Notes: generated by a model not told the origin, from the sequence alone. A stretch of 64,000 nucleotides of DNA from Persicobacter diffluens (GCF_036244895.1 NZ_BQKE01000006.1:1-64000), one strand, 5' to 3'. Shown: positions 37,879-47,014, counted from the first letter of the stretch. Made by a program: numbers and translations.

Positions 37879-38955
37879 TTATTTTTTCACCAGTTCAAAT
37901 TGTATGGTCTCATCAGCCTTTTTCATATAATTTAAAATGGCTTCTTTACTCTCTGGGCGATACAATCTGATAAGAATTGTCCAGTCTTCCACGACGTCAA
38001 TATTGTTTTTTTCTTCCGGACAATTGAAATGAAAGGTGTAACTACCGTCTTCATTAGGTTCCGCTCTTCGGTTGTTAAGTGCAAAATTGTCAGTGGCGAT
38101 CCAGCCTTCTTTATTATAGGTAGTGACTGAAAAGAATCCGCCTTTGTCAAATTGAATGGGAGGAACCGGTATCGTGATGGCCGCGCATTTTCCGGATTGA
38201 ATCTCTTTAGTGGGTTGAATAGTATTCAGATATGCTGCATGCTCAACGGGTAAGCCAAAAATTCCCACCGCTGAGGCGATCAGGAATTGAAGTGAATCTA
38301 CCTCATCCTTTGTTCCAAAATAGAATTCTGCTTGCGTAGCCTCTGCCATTCGGGCTTTCAGACGAGCTCGGGTTTCGTCCAAAGAGTGATTGTCAAAGCC
38401 CTTGGCCTGATAAGCCTTATTGGAATTCGCTAAAATCTGAACATTATCTTGGTGTTGGTGTGCCTCTGCGTATCCCAGTGAATCCATCGTCCTGACGCCT
38501 GTTCGCATATTGAGAAATAAGTGATTGCCCAGGGCGACATCTTTTGAAGTAAAGGTTTTGGATTCTCCCGGATATACGAGGCCGACCGTATATTGATTTT
38601 CGTCAATCACCTGAATGACGGAATAGACATCCCAATCAGGATTGATCAAAGTCGCCCCTTTAGAAATGTCGACTACCGCATGGGAGTACATGACGTCCTG
38701 ATTTTCGCGCACCACAAATTGATGATCCTTATCAGACATTTGCCGGGAATGCCGGAAGGTGTTTACTGCATAATCTTTGGAATGATTGGTCATATATAGG
38801 TCAGTCTCTGCGATGGTGAAGTTGGTTTCGTCCACCATGATTTTACCTGTGGCATCAATCGCCTTCATGTAGGAGGGCTTGGACTTTACCTCTTTTTTGC
38901 CGTCGTTACAACTGAACAGTAGCAGGAGGCCTGCGATAAGAAGGGGGAATTTCAT
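37879..38955 (-). CDS. DUF1254/DUF1214 lipoprotein (first of two)
   Basis: 358 residues from ATG at 38955 with a lipoprotein signal (LLIAGLLLLFSC). The N-terminal DUF1254 part contains VRENQDVMYSHAVVDISKG and DVYSVIQVIDENQYTVGL; the C-terminal DUF1214 part contains GGFFSVTTYNKEGWIATDN, DGSYTFHFNCPE and WTILIRLYRP. The pair is common in Bacteroidota and Proteobacteria; biochemical role is poorly known. Last gene of the 40834-37879 unit, 10 bp after the barrel gene. Confidence 0.85.
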   Translation of the reverse strand: MKFPLLIAGLLLLFSCNDGKKEVKSKPSYMKAIDATGKIMVDETNFTIAETDLYMTNHSKDYAVNTFRHSRQMSDKDHQFVVRENQDVMYSHAVVDISKGATLINPDWDVYSVIQVIDENQYTVGLVYPGESKTFTSKDVALGNHLFLNMRTGVRTMDSLGYAEAHQHQDNVQILANSNKAYQAKGFDNHSLDETRARLKARMAEATQAEFYFGTKDEVDSLQFLIASAVGIFGLPVEHAAYLNTIQPTKEIQSGKCAAITIPVPPIQFDKGGFFSVTTYNKEGWIATDNFALNNRRAEPNEDGSYTFHFNCPEEKNNIDVVEDWTILIRLYRPESKEAILNYMKKADETIQFELVKK

Positions 38956-38965
38956 ATACAATAAA

Positions 38966-39772
38966 TTAGTTTTTCATGAATTGAATATTGATGCCGGAGA
39001 ATAGTTGAAATTGAGGCTGACTTCCTGCGGTGAGCATAGAGTATTGAGGCTCTATAAAAAGATTGAATACGGTATGCTCCACTTTTATGACCTTACCAAT
39101 ACCTAATCCAATGGGTAAATGGTAAGCGTCATTTTCAATATCAAATACCCAAATTGGCGCACCACGGAGATAGGTTCCTTTGCCTAATTGCCAAATATAA
39201 AATGGTTGAAAAGCGGCTATTTGCGCTCGTTTATCATTTTCTTTGCCCCCAACAGAGGTTTGCCAGGTGATCAGACTGCCGAATTGAATCTGAGGAGACT
39301 GCGCAAAAAAAGTGACAAAAGCCAGACCTGTTTGCCACTGGCCAACACCAATTTCAGATTGTGTTGCTGTGGGTGCAGCAACCAAAGGACCTATACCCAT
39401 TGTTGTTTTTGCATTAGAAATAAAATTGTAGGAGATGAAAGCGTTTACATCCCCCAGGCCACTAATGGTATTGACCAGACCAACAGTATCTGGTGAGCCT
39501 ATTGAGCTTAAGGGGGCAGATACGCGAAGTAATAATTTCCCATCTGCAAGCGGCTTGGCAAAACGGATCCATGTGGTGTTCAAATAGGATGCTGCGGGTG
39601 CATCGGAGAGTTTGGAGACATAATAATTGTGAATATTAAGCGCAGTCATATCCGCCAAAGGGTTATTGGCCTGAGTGGCTGCCTTTGCTTTATCGTCCTC
39701 AATATTTGTTTTTTGTGCCTGAAGGTTAAAAGCACTGAAACAGATCATCACTAAAAAACAAAGGTTTTTCAT
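38966..39772 (-). CDS. Outer-membrane beta-barrel protein between two DUF1254 genes
   Basis: 268 residues with a signal peptide (CFLVMICFSAFNLQAQ) and repeated short beta strands (LLLRVSAPLSS, VNAFISYNFIS, GIGPLVAAPTATQSEIGVG, LFSGINIQFMKN). It resembles, more distantly, the barrels at 22823 and 53774 (shared GxGPxxxAPTAT and IQF/IQPxx style). Spacing of 18 bp after the 39791 gene and 10 bp before the 38955 gene supports one operon with two DUF1254 lipoproteins. Confidence 0.75.
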   Translation of the reverse strand: MKNLCFLVMICFSAFNLQAQKTNIEDDKAKAATQANNPLADMTALNIHNYYVSKLSDAPAASYLNTTWIRFAKPLADGKLLLRVSAPLSSIGSPDTVGLVNTISGLGDVNAFISYNFISNAKTTMGIGPLVAAPTATQSEIGVGQWQTGLAFVTFFAQSPQIQFGSLITWQTSVGGKENDKRAQIAAFQPFYIWQLGKGTYLRGAPIWVFDIENDAYHLPIGLGIGKVIKVEHTVFNLFIEPQYSMLTAGSQPQFQLFSGINIQFMKN

Positions 39773-39790
39773 AAAGGAGTTCGTTGAATT

Positions 39791-40834
39791 TTATTTTTTA
39801 GTGATCTCAGGTAAGGTAAAGTCCCCATTAAGGACTGATGCTCCTGGTTGATATATCCGGAATAAAATATTCCAACCTTCGGGTGCATCCAGTCGATTGG
39901 GTACTTTTCCACAAACCTCTTCCGATCCATAGTGTACCGTGAAAGTACCATCTTTATTGAGTTGGACATTGGAATTATTCAGCAGGCAATTTTCGGTTTT
40001 AATATACCCATCTTCCCCATAAACAGTAATCGACCAAAAACCTTTGTTTTCAGGTACTTTATAGGTGGCTGTGTAGCATTCCGTAGCCGTGGTTGTGGTG
40101 GGTTTGTAATTTAAATAGGTCGCGGCTTCTTCCGGCAATAAGCCCCAGGCCGCTGCTGCTGCGATATGTCTTGTTTTCTCATTGACTTCCCCTCTTTTTC
40201 CCATCATGCCTTCCCAGCTCGCATAATTGGCGCTTTCCCGGTTATAAATTGCTCTTAAAGAGTCTAATGATTTCAAATCCCATCGGAAATCAGGGAATGC
40301 CTGTCCGGATCTGGACTTCACCATAAATTGATCTTGCAGCTTATTGAGCATGTTGATTTCTTCCTGGTCATTTGCATCCAGGACTTGAAGCCGAATGATG
40401 AGGTAAAGGAAATCAGTATCTCCCTGGATGCTGTATTGTCCGGCTTCATAGATTAAATCTTGTACATAATGGTCATTGTCGATAATGAAAATGGAGGCAT
40501 AACGGTCATCGGGCATTTCAGGAAATGTAATGTCTAATCCTTTTCGTGCATCAAACACCCCACCGGAGTAGAGCACGTCTCTATTCATTCGGATCACGGT
40601 TTGCTGATCCAATGGAGTGGGTTGCCGGAAGTGGAAAAACTGGTTGCTTTGTCCTGCATTTTTGATCATTTCTACAAAAGCACGATCTGTTTCTGCGCGA
40701 ATAAAAGTGGCCGGGCTTACGCTTACGGGGGTATTGGAAGTAACGGCCTTTTCCTGATGCTTTTGTTTATTTTGATTGCAGCCCCATAGCGACAGGAGGG
40801 TTATTAGAAAAATTATTGGTCTCTTCTTATTCAT
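39791..40834 (-). CDS. DUF1254/DUF1214 lipoprotein (second of two)
   Basis: 347 residues with lipoprotein signal (FLITLLSLWGC). DUF1254 text: VIRMNRDVLYSGGVFDARK and DDRYASIFIIDNDHYVQDL; DUF1214 text: NKGFWSITVYGEDGYIKTE, DGTFTVHYG and WNILFRIYQPGA. It is clearly paralogous to the 37879 product but well diverged. First gene of the operon. No regulon-type promoter was found upstream. Confidence 0.87.
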   Translation of the reverse strand: MNKKRPIIFLITLLSLWGCNQNKQKHQEKAVTSNTPVSVSPATFIRAETDRAFVEMIKNAGQSNQFFHFRQPTPLDQQTVIRMNRDVLYSGGVFDARKGLDITFPEMPDDRYASIFIIDNDHYVQDLIYEAGQYSIQGDTDFLYLIIRLQVLDANDQEEINMLNKLQDQFMVKSRSGQAFPDFRWDLKSLDSLRAIYNRESANYASWEGMMGKRGEVNEKTRHIAAAAAWGLLPEEAATYLNYKPTTTTATECYTATYKVPENKGFWSITVYGEDGYIKTENCLLNNSNVQLNKDGTFTVHYGSEEVCGKVPNRLDAPEGWNILFRIYQPGASVLNGDFTLPEITKK

Positions 40835-40881
40835 ATTGACGTATGACTAAAATGGAAATTTGGTGATCAGTTCCTTTGCTT

Positions 40882-40968
40882 AGATCGTGTTCAAAATCAC
40901 TTCGTCCGCAGCAAATTCGAATTACCGGAAGCGATTTTGCAGCCGAATGCTTTTAACATACTCTAACA
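40882..40968 (+). repeat. Family A repeat, deleted copy A4
   Basis: AGATCGTGTTCAAAATCAC, GCAAATTCGAATTACCGGAA, GCGATTTTGCAGCCGAATGC and CTTTTAACATACTCTAAC; the central part is missing. It lies just upstream of the 40834 gene. Confidence 0.6.
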
Positions 40969-41092
40969 GTCGATTAACACGATAATGTTTGCAAGGTTAA
41001 ATTTTGGCTAAAAATTGTAAGCCCTCTTGGGTATAGGGGTGGGGGAGTGCTATTCAACAAGGATATGAAAAGGGGCGGATTTCCATATGGCT

Positions 41093-41120
41093 AAAAAAAA
41101 GTACCCGCCGGAGCGGGTAT
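41093..41120 (-). terminator. Minus-strand intrinsic terminator without an obvious gene
   Basis: TACCCGC-CGGA-GCGGGTA (41102-41119) is followed on the minus strand by eight T residues. No minus-strand gene lies upstream of it (41120-41994), so it may end a small RNA or be a remnant. Confidence 0.65.
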
Positions 41121-41312
41121 CAAAAAGATGATCAATTATGACATTCTGTTGAATTTCTGTATGCAATAGGATAACAGGCAGGAATACAAATAGATATTGG
41201 AATCTATGAAAGAAACTTACATTTAAATCCGAAATGGTGATTTTTGCGACAACATCAGGCTTTATCTTTGGGGAAATAAAGATTTTCCTTACTATTCAAT
41301 ATAGTAGTTTCG

Positions 41313-41339
41313 AGGGAGCGATGGCTCCCTTTATTTTTT
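41313..41339 (+). terminator. Plus-strand intrinsic terminator without an obvious gene
   Basis: AGGGAGC-GATG-GCTCCCT followed by TTATTTTTT. About 45 bp upstream is TTTATCTTTGG, a -7-like box, so a short transcript of 65-70 nt is possible. Repeat A5 begins directly after the T-run. Confidence 0.6.
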
Positions 41340-41340
41340 G

Positions 41341-41504
41341 GAGCATGTTCAAACCCACTTCATCCGAAGTAAATTCGAATTACCGGAAGCGATTTTGGGT
41401 AATTTCTCAACAATAGCACTGCCCCTTTCTCCAAATTATCGGGTATGACTTCCGTAATCCTTCAGGTTTTCGTTACGAACTTTGGTTTTTAAAATACGCG
41501 CTTA
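41341..41504 (+). repeat. Family A repeat, copy A5
   Basis: GAGCATGTTCAAACCCACTT at the left, GATTTTGGGTAATTTCTCAA inside, TTTTTAAAATACGCGCTTAA at the right. It abuts family B copy B6 after about 20 bp. Confidence 0.75.
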
Positions 41505-41526
41505 AGCCGAATGGTGTACCGGCAGG

Positions 41527-41746
41527 TTTAACCCGAATTATTCACCGCTCAATTCCCTAAACCAGCCACAGGCGCTTTCCTTCAGCTTGTTAATTGTGTT
41601 TTTCTTTGGTTTTAAATAGCCCAAATTTTGGTAAGCCTGCTCTCTCTTCCACTCTCTGCTTCCCTGAAAAAAACGAAACCGGAGGACCGGTTCCTTCCTT
41701 TTGCTGTCTGGCCGTTAGGAGGATTGAAGTATGCATGATATGGCTT
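41527..41746 (+). repeat. Family B repeat, copy B6
   Basis: TTTAACCCGAATTATTCACC at the left, core AGCCCAAATTTTGGTAAGCC, and a degenerate right end (GGAGGATTGAAGTATGCATG). Confidence 0.7.
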
Positions 41747-41994
41747 GAAAAGTGGTGAGAACGACTCCTAAAAGCCTATATACGGAGGATTTACAGGATA
41801 TCAGCGTCTATTTTTTTGATAGAAATATGCAAGTTGATGAGAGAGTGGTGCAAGTCTTTTGGCTCATAGTATCAGATCTTTGTAGGGTAAATTCATCAAT
41901 GGTGAAGTCTAGGCGCGTGAAGTGTACGATAGTATGTTGAAGAATTTAAGATGAACGAGGTCTATTTAAAACATCTATTAAATTAAATCCTAAA

Positions 41995-43917
41995 ATGAAA
42001 AGAATTTGGTTTGTCCAATTTATTTTGGTGTTAGCGAGCTGTCAGGAGCCGATTGATCCGGTGATTACTTCGGTTCAAAACACGAAACAGTTATTACAAA
42101 GCCATATATGGACATTGGAAGATTTTGACATACGCACCACCAATGAGGAGATTCCGGCGCCCATTTTATTCGGGGCAACGGAAAATCATGCGCTATGGCC
42201 CGGGCTATCTTCAGACGAAAGTCAGGATGACCCAATGTCGGTTATCTTCACTCCCGATCGGAAAGTGATTGCCTCGCAAGGGCCACATGATGCTTTGGGG
42301 GATAGTGTTTCTTCTTATTTCGTCATCAATGATCATTTGATACGATTAAGTAGCCAGGCGGTTAGCATCAATTATGAGTACCTTTATTCCGCTCAGGAAA
42401 AGGAATTCCAATTCTATACGGATGCGGATGGGGTCATGAAATTGGTACACGAGACCAATCAAAAGTTTATCAGTGCGGTCACGGAGCAGACGCCCCAAAA
42501 GGTGGGAGATATCATCGCCGCGCTGGTCTATAATAATGAGACGATTCAGCAGTTAATCAACAAGCTTGTGGTACAGGCTTTAGCCGGTGAATTATCATTT
42601 TTGAATGAGTTTGATCCTGAACAAGTAGCCCAGGAATTGGCAGGCAAGATCATACAATTATTGCAGCAAATCGATTGGGAGCAGGAACTGACGGACATTT
42701 TGAAGCCGGAGTTTGAAAAACTGAATCAGATTGATCCGGAAGAAGCCACTCAGGTAGTGGCGCAGGCCTTAGCGCAATATCTTCAGCAGGCATTATCAGA
42801 GGAAAACCTGTATGAGGGCATTCTTCCGCTAGTGCTGGAATTGAAGCAGCATCCGGAGGAGGGAGCCGCTACGATTGCTAAGCTGGTGAATGAAATTTTC
42901 CTTGACTTTTTTGATCAGGAGCATATCAGTCCGATCATTTCGGAGGCCTGGCTGAAATTCAGCGCCCTTGATCCACAGCAGGTGAATCAGCTGGCGGTGG
43001 AGCTGACACGTTTGTTGGAAGCGGCATTTATTAATGAAGCGGAATTGACGCAATTATGCTTACCCTTCATTCAAAAAATTGAGGATACCTCGCTTTTTGA
43101 AATGGGCGAGCTGGCTGCAGCCACTACAGACGCACTCAGGGGCTTGATTGATCAACTTAATCAACAATTTCCGGATTTAAACCTGGATCCTGATTACGAA
43201 ACCATGGAAGGCATCATAAAGGCCGCTTTTATCACCGCCAAACCGATCATCGGGCTCTCCGGTGTGGAAACGGTAGCGCAGGAAGTCGCTCAATTAATTT
43301 TAACGCAGGTGCTGACCACTGATTTTCTTCAGCAAAGCATCATGGCAGCGCTGGAGTCCTTACAAAAGCTCGACCCTCAAAATGTAGGGGCTACCCTCGG
43401 GCAGTGGATTGCACAACTGGCCCTCGAGGTATCTCCGGCCTTATTATCGGAAGTACAACAAGTCGTTTCACCGATACTCGCCCAGCTCGATGCTGAAGGT
43501 ATTGCTTCGGTCATCGCAGCATCTCTAAGTGAACTGGTCTCGGAGCACCTGAGTCCGGCACAGCTGGAGCCGCTGGTTTTCCCATTGCTGGAAGCGATTT
43601 CAAATGTGAATGCCGAAGCACTGGCCCGCTTATTTGCACAATCAATACTGGAGCTGGACGCAATTAAAGACCTGATCACCGAGGAGAAATTAGTGGCGAT
43701 TTTGCTCCCTGTTTTGGAGTCGGTAGCGGCCATTAATCCGGAAGAGTTGGCGCAAAGCATTATTGATGCGGTGGTTGCTACGGGTATTTTTGATTCGGTG
43801 CTGACCGAGGAAAGAGCGAGTGCCCTCATTGCCATTCTGTGGTATAACAGCCTGTGGGAGCAGGTGACTGTGGCCAATAATTTTGAATCAGTAACCATTA
43901 AACTTGCTCACCCCTAA
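41995..43917 (+). CDS. Helical-repeat lipoprotein, unknown family
   Basis: 640 residues with a lipobox (FILVLASC, Cys16 or so). Residues 20-160 are a mixed domain with a lipocalin-like feel (SHIWTLEDFDIRT, DPMSVIFTPDRKVI). From about 165 to 630 it is an array of about eight acidic amphipathic helical repeats of 50-60 residues, each with a DPxxV/A-x-x-LA type turn and a LxPLL/LLPLVLEL helix (IDPEEATQVVAQALAQYL; LDPQQVNQLAVELTRLLEA; INPEELAQSIIDAVVATG). Function is unknown. It is coupled (2-bp gap) to the barrel gene at 43920, so the pair probably forms one envelope complex. Confidence 0.65.
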   Translation: MKRIWFVQFILVLASCQEPIDPVITSVQNTKQLLQSHIWTLEDFDIRTTNEEIPAPILFGATENHALWPGLSSDESQDDPMSVIFTPDRKVIASQGPHDALGDSVSSYFVINDHLIRLSSQAVSINYEYLYSAQEKEFQFYTDADGVMKLVHETNQKFISAVTEQTPQKVGDIIAALVYNNETIQQLINKLVVQALAGELSFLNEFDPEQVAQELAGKIIQLLQQIDWEQELTDILKPEFEKLNQIDPEEATQVVAQALAQYLQQALSEENLYEGILPLVLELKQHPEEGAATIAKLVNEIFLDFFDQEHISPIISEAWLKFSALDPQQVNQLAVELTRLLEAAFINEAELTQLCLPFIQKIEDTSLFEMGELAAATTDALRGLIDQLNQQFPDLNLDPDYETMEGIIKAAFITAKPIIGLSGVETVAQEVAQLILTQVLTTDFLQQSIMAALESLQKLDPQNVGATLGQWIAQLALEVSPALLSEVQQVVSPILAQLDAEGIASVIAASLSELVSEHLSPAQLEPLVFPLLEAISNVNAEALARLFAQSILELDAIKDLITEEKLVAILLPVLESVAAINPEELAQSIIDAVVATGIFDSVLTEERASALIAILWYNSLWEQVTVANNFESVTIKLAHP

Positions 43918-43919
43918 TC

Positions 43920-44966
43920 ATGAAAAAGTCATTATTATTCGTTCTGTTTCTCCAAATAGTCGCCTTTTCGGCTATTGGTCAGGTATCCAATTTGTCCATT
44001 GATGATGATTATCAGCACTATCGGGATAGCCTGAAAACCACGGAATATCCCTGGCATTTACCCATTATGGGGGCCAAAGTCAGAAAAATGGGCTTCGATA
44101 TTCCTTATCCTAATGGGTTTATGTTTAGCTACGGCCATTCCAGTCAGGATATCTTTATCAATAATCTGGAAGTGGGCTTCCATCCCGATCAGATGGTGGG
44201 GGTAGATGAGTTGGCGCGTTTTCAATCCATTCAGTCCAATGTGAATGCTTTCGTATTGAAATATGACTTCTGGCTCTTTCCTTTTTTGAATTTCTTTGGC
44301 CTGGCCGGTCATATTAATTCCACGACCAATGTGCATTTGGCCCTGCCTTTTGATCTGAAATTTCAGACGAATAATCAGGGAAATACACTTGGCTGGGGAA
44401 TGGTGGCTGCCGGAGGGATTGGGCCCTTGGTGGTTTCCGGTAATTTAGTAAATACCTGGACCTGGGTTCCGAGCCTGGACCGACCGTCCAACACCATGGT
44501 GGTAGATGGAAGGATCGGTTATATGATGCGCTTTCCGCATAAGCCGCAACGAAACCTGGTCTTCCTGGTCGGGGTGGAGTATATGCGATTGAACCCCCAA
44601 AGTGAAGGGGATGTGAATTTAGAAAAGCTGTTGGGCATTTCTCCGCAGATGAAGCAGGATGCCGGGCAGCAACTGGATCAGTGGTACGACGGGCTTAGTA
44701 ATGTGGAGCAAGGATTAGTCGAAGGGGTGTATAACGGATTATCCGGCTGGCTGAACAGTAGCGATCCCATTACGATGGATTACCGGTTCAGGAAAGGCTT
44801 GCATCACCCGATGTCCATGACCGCAGGGGTGAATTTCCAATATAGTCACCGCTGGTCCTATAATCTGATGAGTACTTTCCTTGGGAGTAGAAAGCAGGTT
44901 GTTTTTAGTCTGAATTATCGATTCGGAATCAAGGGAAATAATGTGATGAGTGGATTCACGTTTTAG
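43920..44966 (+). CDS. Outer-membrane protein paired with the helical-repeat lipoprotein
   Basis: 348 residues with signal peptide (LLFVLFLQIVAFSAIGQ) and a C-terminal barrel (GVNFQYSHRWSYNLMSTFL, VVFSLNYRFG). Glycine-rich central strands (LGWGMVAAGGIGPLVVSG) and a helical insertion (PQMKQDAGQQLDQWYDGL) are visible. The family is not named with confidence. It starts 2 bp after the lipoprotein stop. Confidence 0.65.
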   Translation: MKKSLLFVLFLQIVAFSAIGQVSNLSIDDDYQHYRDSLKTTEYPWHLPIMGAKVRKMGFDIPYPNGFMFSYGHSSQDIFINNLEVGFHPDQMVGVDELARFQSIQSNVNAFVLKYDFWLFPFLNFFGLAGHINSTTNVHLALPFDLKFQTNNQGNTLGWGMVAAGGIGPLVVSGNLVNTWTWVPSLDRPSNTMVVDGRIGYMMRFPHKPQRNLVFLVGVEYMRLNPQSEGDVNLEKLLGISPQMKQDAGQQLDQWYDGLSNVEQGLVEGVYNGLSGWLNSSDPITMDYRFRKGLHHPMSMTAGVNFQYSHRWSYNLMSTFLGSRKQVVFSLNYRFGIKGNNVMSGFTF

Positions 44967-44974
44967 TGCGTGTC

Positions 44975-45140
44975 AGCGTGTGTTTAAAAGCCAAAATTCG
45001 CAGCAAAAATTTGATGATTGCAGAAGCGGTACCCGATTATTCTGAGAGGATAGCATCGCTATTGTTGTGAAATTATCCAAAATCACTTCCAACAATGTGA
45101 GTTTGCAGTCGGATGGTGTGCGGTTTTATTCATGCGCTAA
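44975..45140 (-). repeat. Family A repeat, copy A6
   Basis: Inverted near full-length copy: AGCGTGTGTTTAAAAGCC, then GTACCCGATTATTCTGAGAG, ATCGCTATTGTTGTGAAATT, TTTGCAGTCGGATGGTGTGC and a GCGCTAAG end. Confidence 0.75.
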
Positions 45141-45209
45141 GCATACCTGATTGGGCTTAAGCCGCTTTTGAAAGTAATTCAGTATATATTTTCTGATTTG
45201 CCAGAATCA

Positions 45210-45264
45210 GTCAACTGATTAAAATTTTTATGCAAATGCTTCCTTTTTTGATTCCTCATCTTTG
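45210..45264 (+). promoter_or_regulatory. Regulon promoter R3 (upstream of serine hydrolase 4)
   Basis: GTCAACTGA at 45210, TGCAAATGC at 45231 (21 bp later), CATCTTTGT with CTTTG at 45260-45264 (29 bp after TGCAA). Text between (TGATTCCTCATCTTTGT) closely matches promoter R1. The first half-site is a variant, not TGCAA. Confidence 0.75.
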
Positions 45265-45322
45265 TGATGTTGATGGGAAGTTCATCAAGTAAGTGTCTTA
45301 TAAATTATAAACCATATCAATA

Positions 45323-46723
45323 ATGAAATTAAAGTTATCACTCATTGCCCTGTCTGTTGTGGTAATACAAAGTTGTCAACAAGCTCAAAACCTGCAGCAG
45401 GAAGAGGTGAGCACGTCTACATCTCAGGAAGTGAGCAATGGTTATGAAACATTACCTAATGCTTCTACTCTTACACTTGCCGAACATAAGCAGTTGCTGG
45501 AAGAAGGTTATCCAATTGAACGCGTAAGAAGAGCGAAAGCCCTATTTTCCGCACGCCACTTTACAGTAGATGCAATGGATGATTTAGCTACAGCGGAGGA
45601 TGATGCCCTGTACTATTTTAATTTTATGGATGAGTTTATGCCCAGTGCTAAAGTGCAGGCATCTCCAAACAAGTTTGACCTGGCTCGTGATTTAAATCCG
45701 GCATTGGCCGAGGTAAGCTATAAAGATTTGGAAGGTAAGGCGCGTCCTACTTTTCAGGAATATATCAATGATCCTAAGTCCAGATTACAGGCGGCCATAA
45801 TCATCAAAAAAGGTAAGGTCGTATTTGAAACTTATCCGGGCATGCGTCCAGAGGACAAACACGTGTGGATGTCAGTATCTAAACCGTTAGCCGGAGTAGC
45901 TATATTAGATTTGATTGACAAAGGACAAGTAGATCCTAATGCACCCATCACTCAATATGTACCACGTCTGCAAGGCAGTGCCTGGGATGGTGTACCGGTA
46001 AAAGCCGTCCTGACCATGACGACCGGTTTGAATGCTGCCGATATCAGCGGAAATATGTTTAAGGCCGGTACTATGGAGCAGCGTTATTATCAGGCTTCTT
46101 TTGGTGACCTTTACAATGGCAAGAAAGAAGACTGGATACAAGTAATCCGGGAGTCCAAGAAAATTGCGGAGCCTTATACATTGTACCAATATGCGAGTAT
46201 GAATACGCAGGTGTTGAGTATCGCTGTTGAGAATATTACCGGAAAGAAATTTGTAGATTATTTATATGAACGTTTCTTCGAATATGCGGGTACTGGCGAG
46301 TTTGTTGCCAACTTGTTCCCGGACGGTAGTATTCACGCTGCTACAGCGATGAACTCTACTTTGGAAGACTTGGCGCGATATGGTTTGCTATTTACCCCTA
46401 CTTTTGAGCAAATCACCGGTAAAGAAGTGGTTTCCCCAAGATTGATCGAATATATGTTTGAAAATAAAGTTCCTATGGAGGTTTTCAAAAATAGTGCAGT
46501 CGGTAAGATGGGAGAAATGATCATGGGCGAGCAAGTGATTTGTGGTAGTGGTAGCCAGTTTGATTTCCTTTGGGAAGATGGCGCCTTTGCGAAGCTGGGG
46601 CACAATGGTCAGGGGATTTATGTAGACCCTGCGCGTGAAGTAGTTGGAGTGTATTTTAGCGCCTCTACAGAGCTTAATTATCCTGTAGCCTATATGCGTG
46701 CGGCAGCTACTGCCCTGGATTAA
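45323..46723 (+). CDS. Class C beta-lactamase-fold serine hydrolase, lipoprotein (paralogue 4)
   Basis: 466 residues with a possible lipoprotein signal (SLIALSVVVIQSC, Cys18). SxxK is SVSK at S184-K187 (HVWMSVSKPLAG), Tyr motif Y290 (YQYASMNTQ), and the third motif region reads KLGHNGQGIYVDP, the closest of the four paralogues to a classic HxG. Long acidic N-terminal extension (20-130). It is envelope-anchored, separated by 15 kb from the other three, and driven by regulon promoter R3. A strong terminator follows. Confidence 0.87.
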   Translation: MKLKLSLIALSVVVIQSCQQAQNLQQEEVSTSTSQEVSNGYETLPNASTLTLAEHKQLLEEGYPIERVRRAKALFSARHFTVDAMDDLATAEDDALYYFNFMDEFMPSAKVQASPNKFDLARDLNPALAEVSYKDLEGKARPTFQEYINDPKSRLQAAIIIKKGKVVFETYPGMRPEDKHVWMSVSKPLAGVAILDLIDKGQVDPNAPITQYVPRLQGSAWDGVPVKAVLTMTTGLNAADISGNMFKAGTMEQRYYQASFGDLYNGKKEDWIQVIRESKKIAEPYTLYQYASMNTQVLSIAVENITGKKFVDYLYERFFEYAGTGEFVANLFPDGSIHAATAMNSTLEDLARYGLLFTPTFEQITGKEVVSPRLIEYMFENKVPMEVFKNSAVGKMGEMIMGEQVICGSGSQFDFLWEDGAFAKLGHNGQGIYVDPAREVVGVYFSASTELNYPVAYMRAAATALD

Positions 46724-46754
46724 AAACGGAATTCTTCATCCTAGTAATATTTTT

Positions 46755-46791
46755 CCCCCGAAAGGCGATTACGTCTTCGGGGGATTTTTTT
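46755..46791 (+). terminator. Intrinsic terminator after serine hydrolase 4
   Basis: CCCCCGAA (46755-46762) pairs with TTCGGGGG (46776-46783), followed by ATTTTTTTG. Confidence 0.9.
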
Positions 46792-46856
46792 GTTTAGAGC
46801 AAGAACCATCAATAACCCACCGCTTTTTTGGGTCAGTTAGATCAATAAATCATTCC

Positions 46857-46965
46857 TCAGTAAATTCGGAAGATTGGAGGCTGCGTTTTGATCTTTTTTC
46901 GAAAAAAAGAGGAAGCTGCTCTGGCAATAATCAAATTTTCGCTGCGAATAATTCGGCTTTTGGAG
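46857..46965 (+). repeat. Family A repeat, degenerate copy A7
   Basis: CAGTAAATTCGGAAGATTGG resembles the left interior; CAATAATCAAATTTTCGCTG and GGCTTTTGG resemble the right end. Middle is lost. Confidence 0.5.
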
Positions 46966-47014
46966 TTGAATGGCTCCTATTTCTTTACTCTTTCTTTACC
47001 CTTTGATAGAATCA

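Noticed and set aside
41234..41416. A 60-residue ORF in the 41.2-41.4 kb island
   Set aside because: It runs through a strong terminator hairpin and into repeat A5, so it is unlikely to be translated.
43377..43898. A 173-codon minus-strand gene inside the helical-repeat gene
   Set aside because: It is serine/alanine-rich, lies wholly antisense to a convincing lipoprotein gene and has no start context; it is a shadow frame.
25809..46723. Beta-lactam resistance genes
   Set aside because: The four proteins have the SxxK/Tyr fold of class C-like hydrolases, but the third motif is not the KTG of true AmpC enzymes, and such proteins are usually esterases or peptidases.
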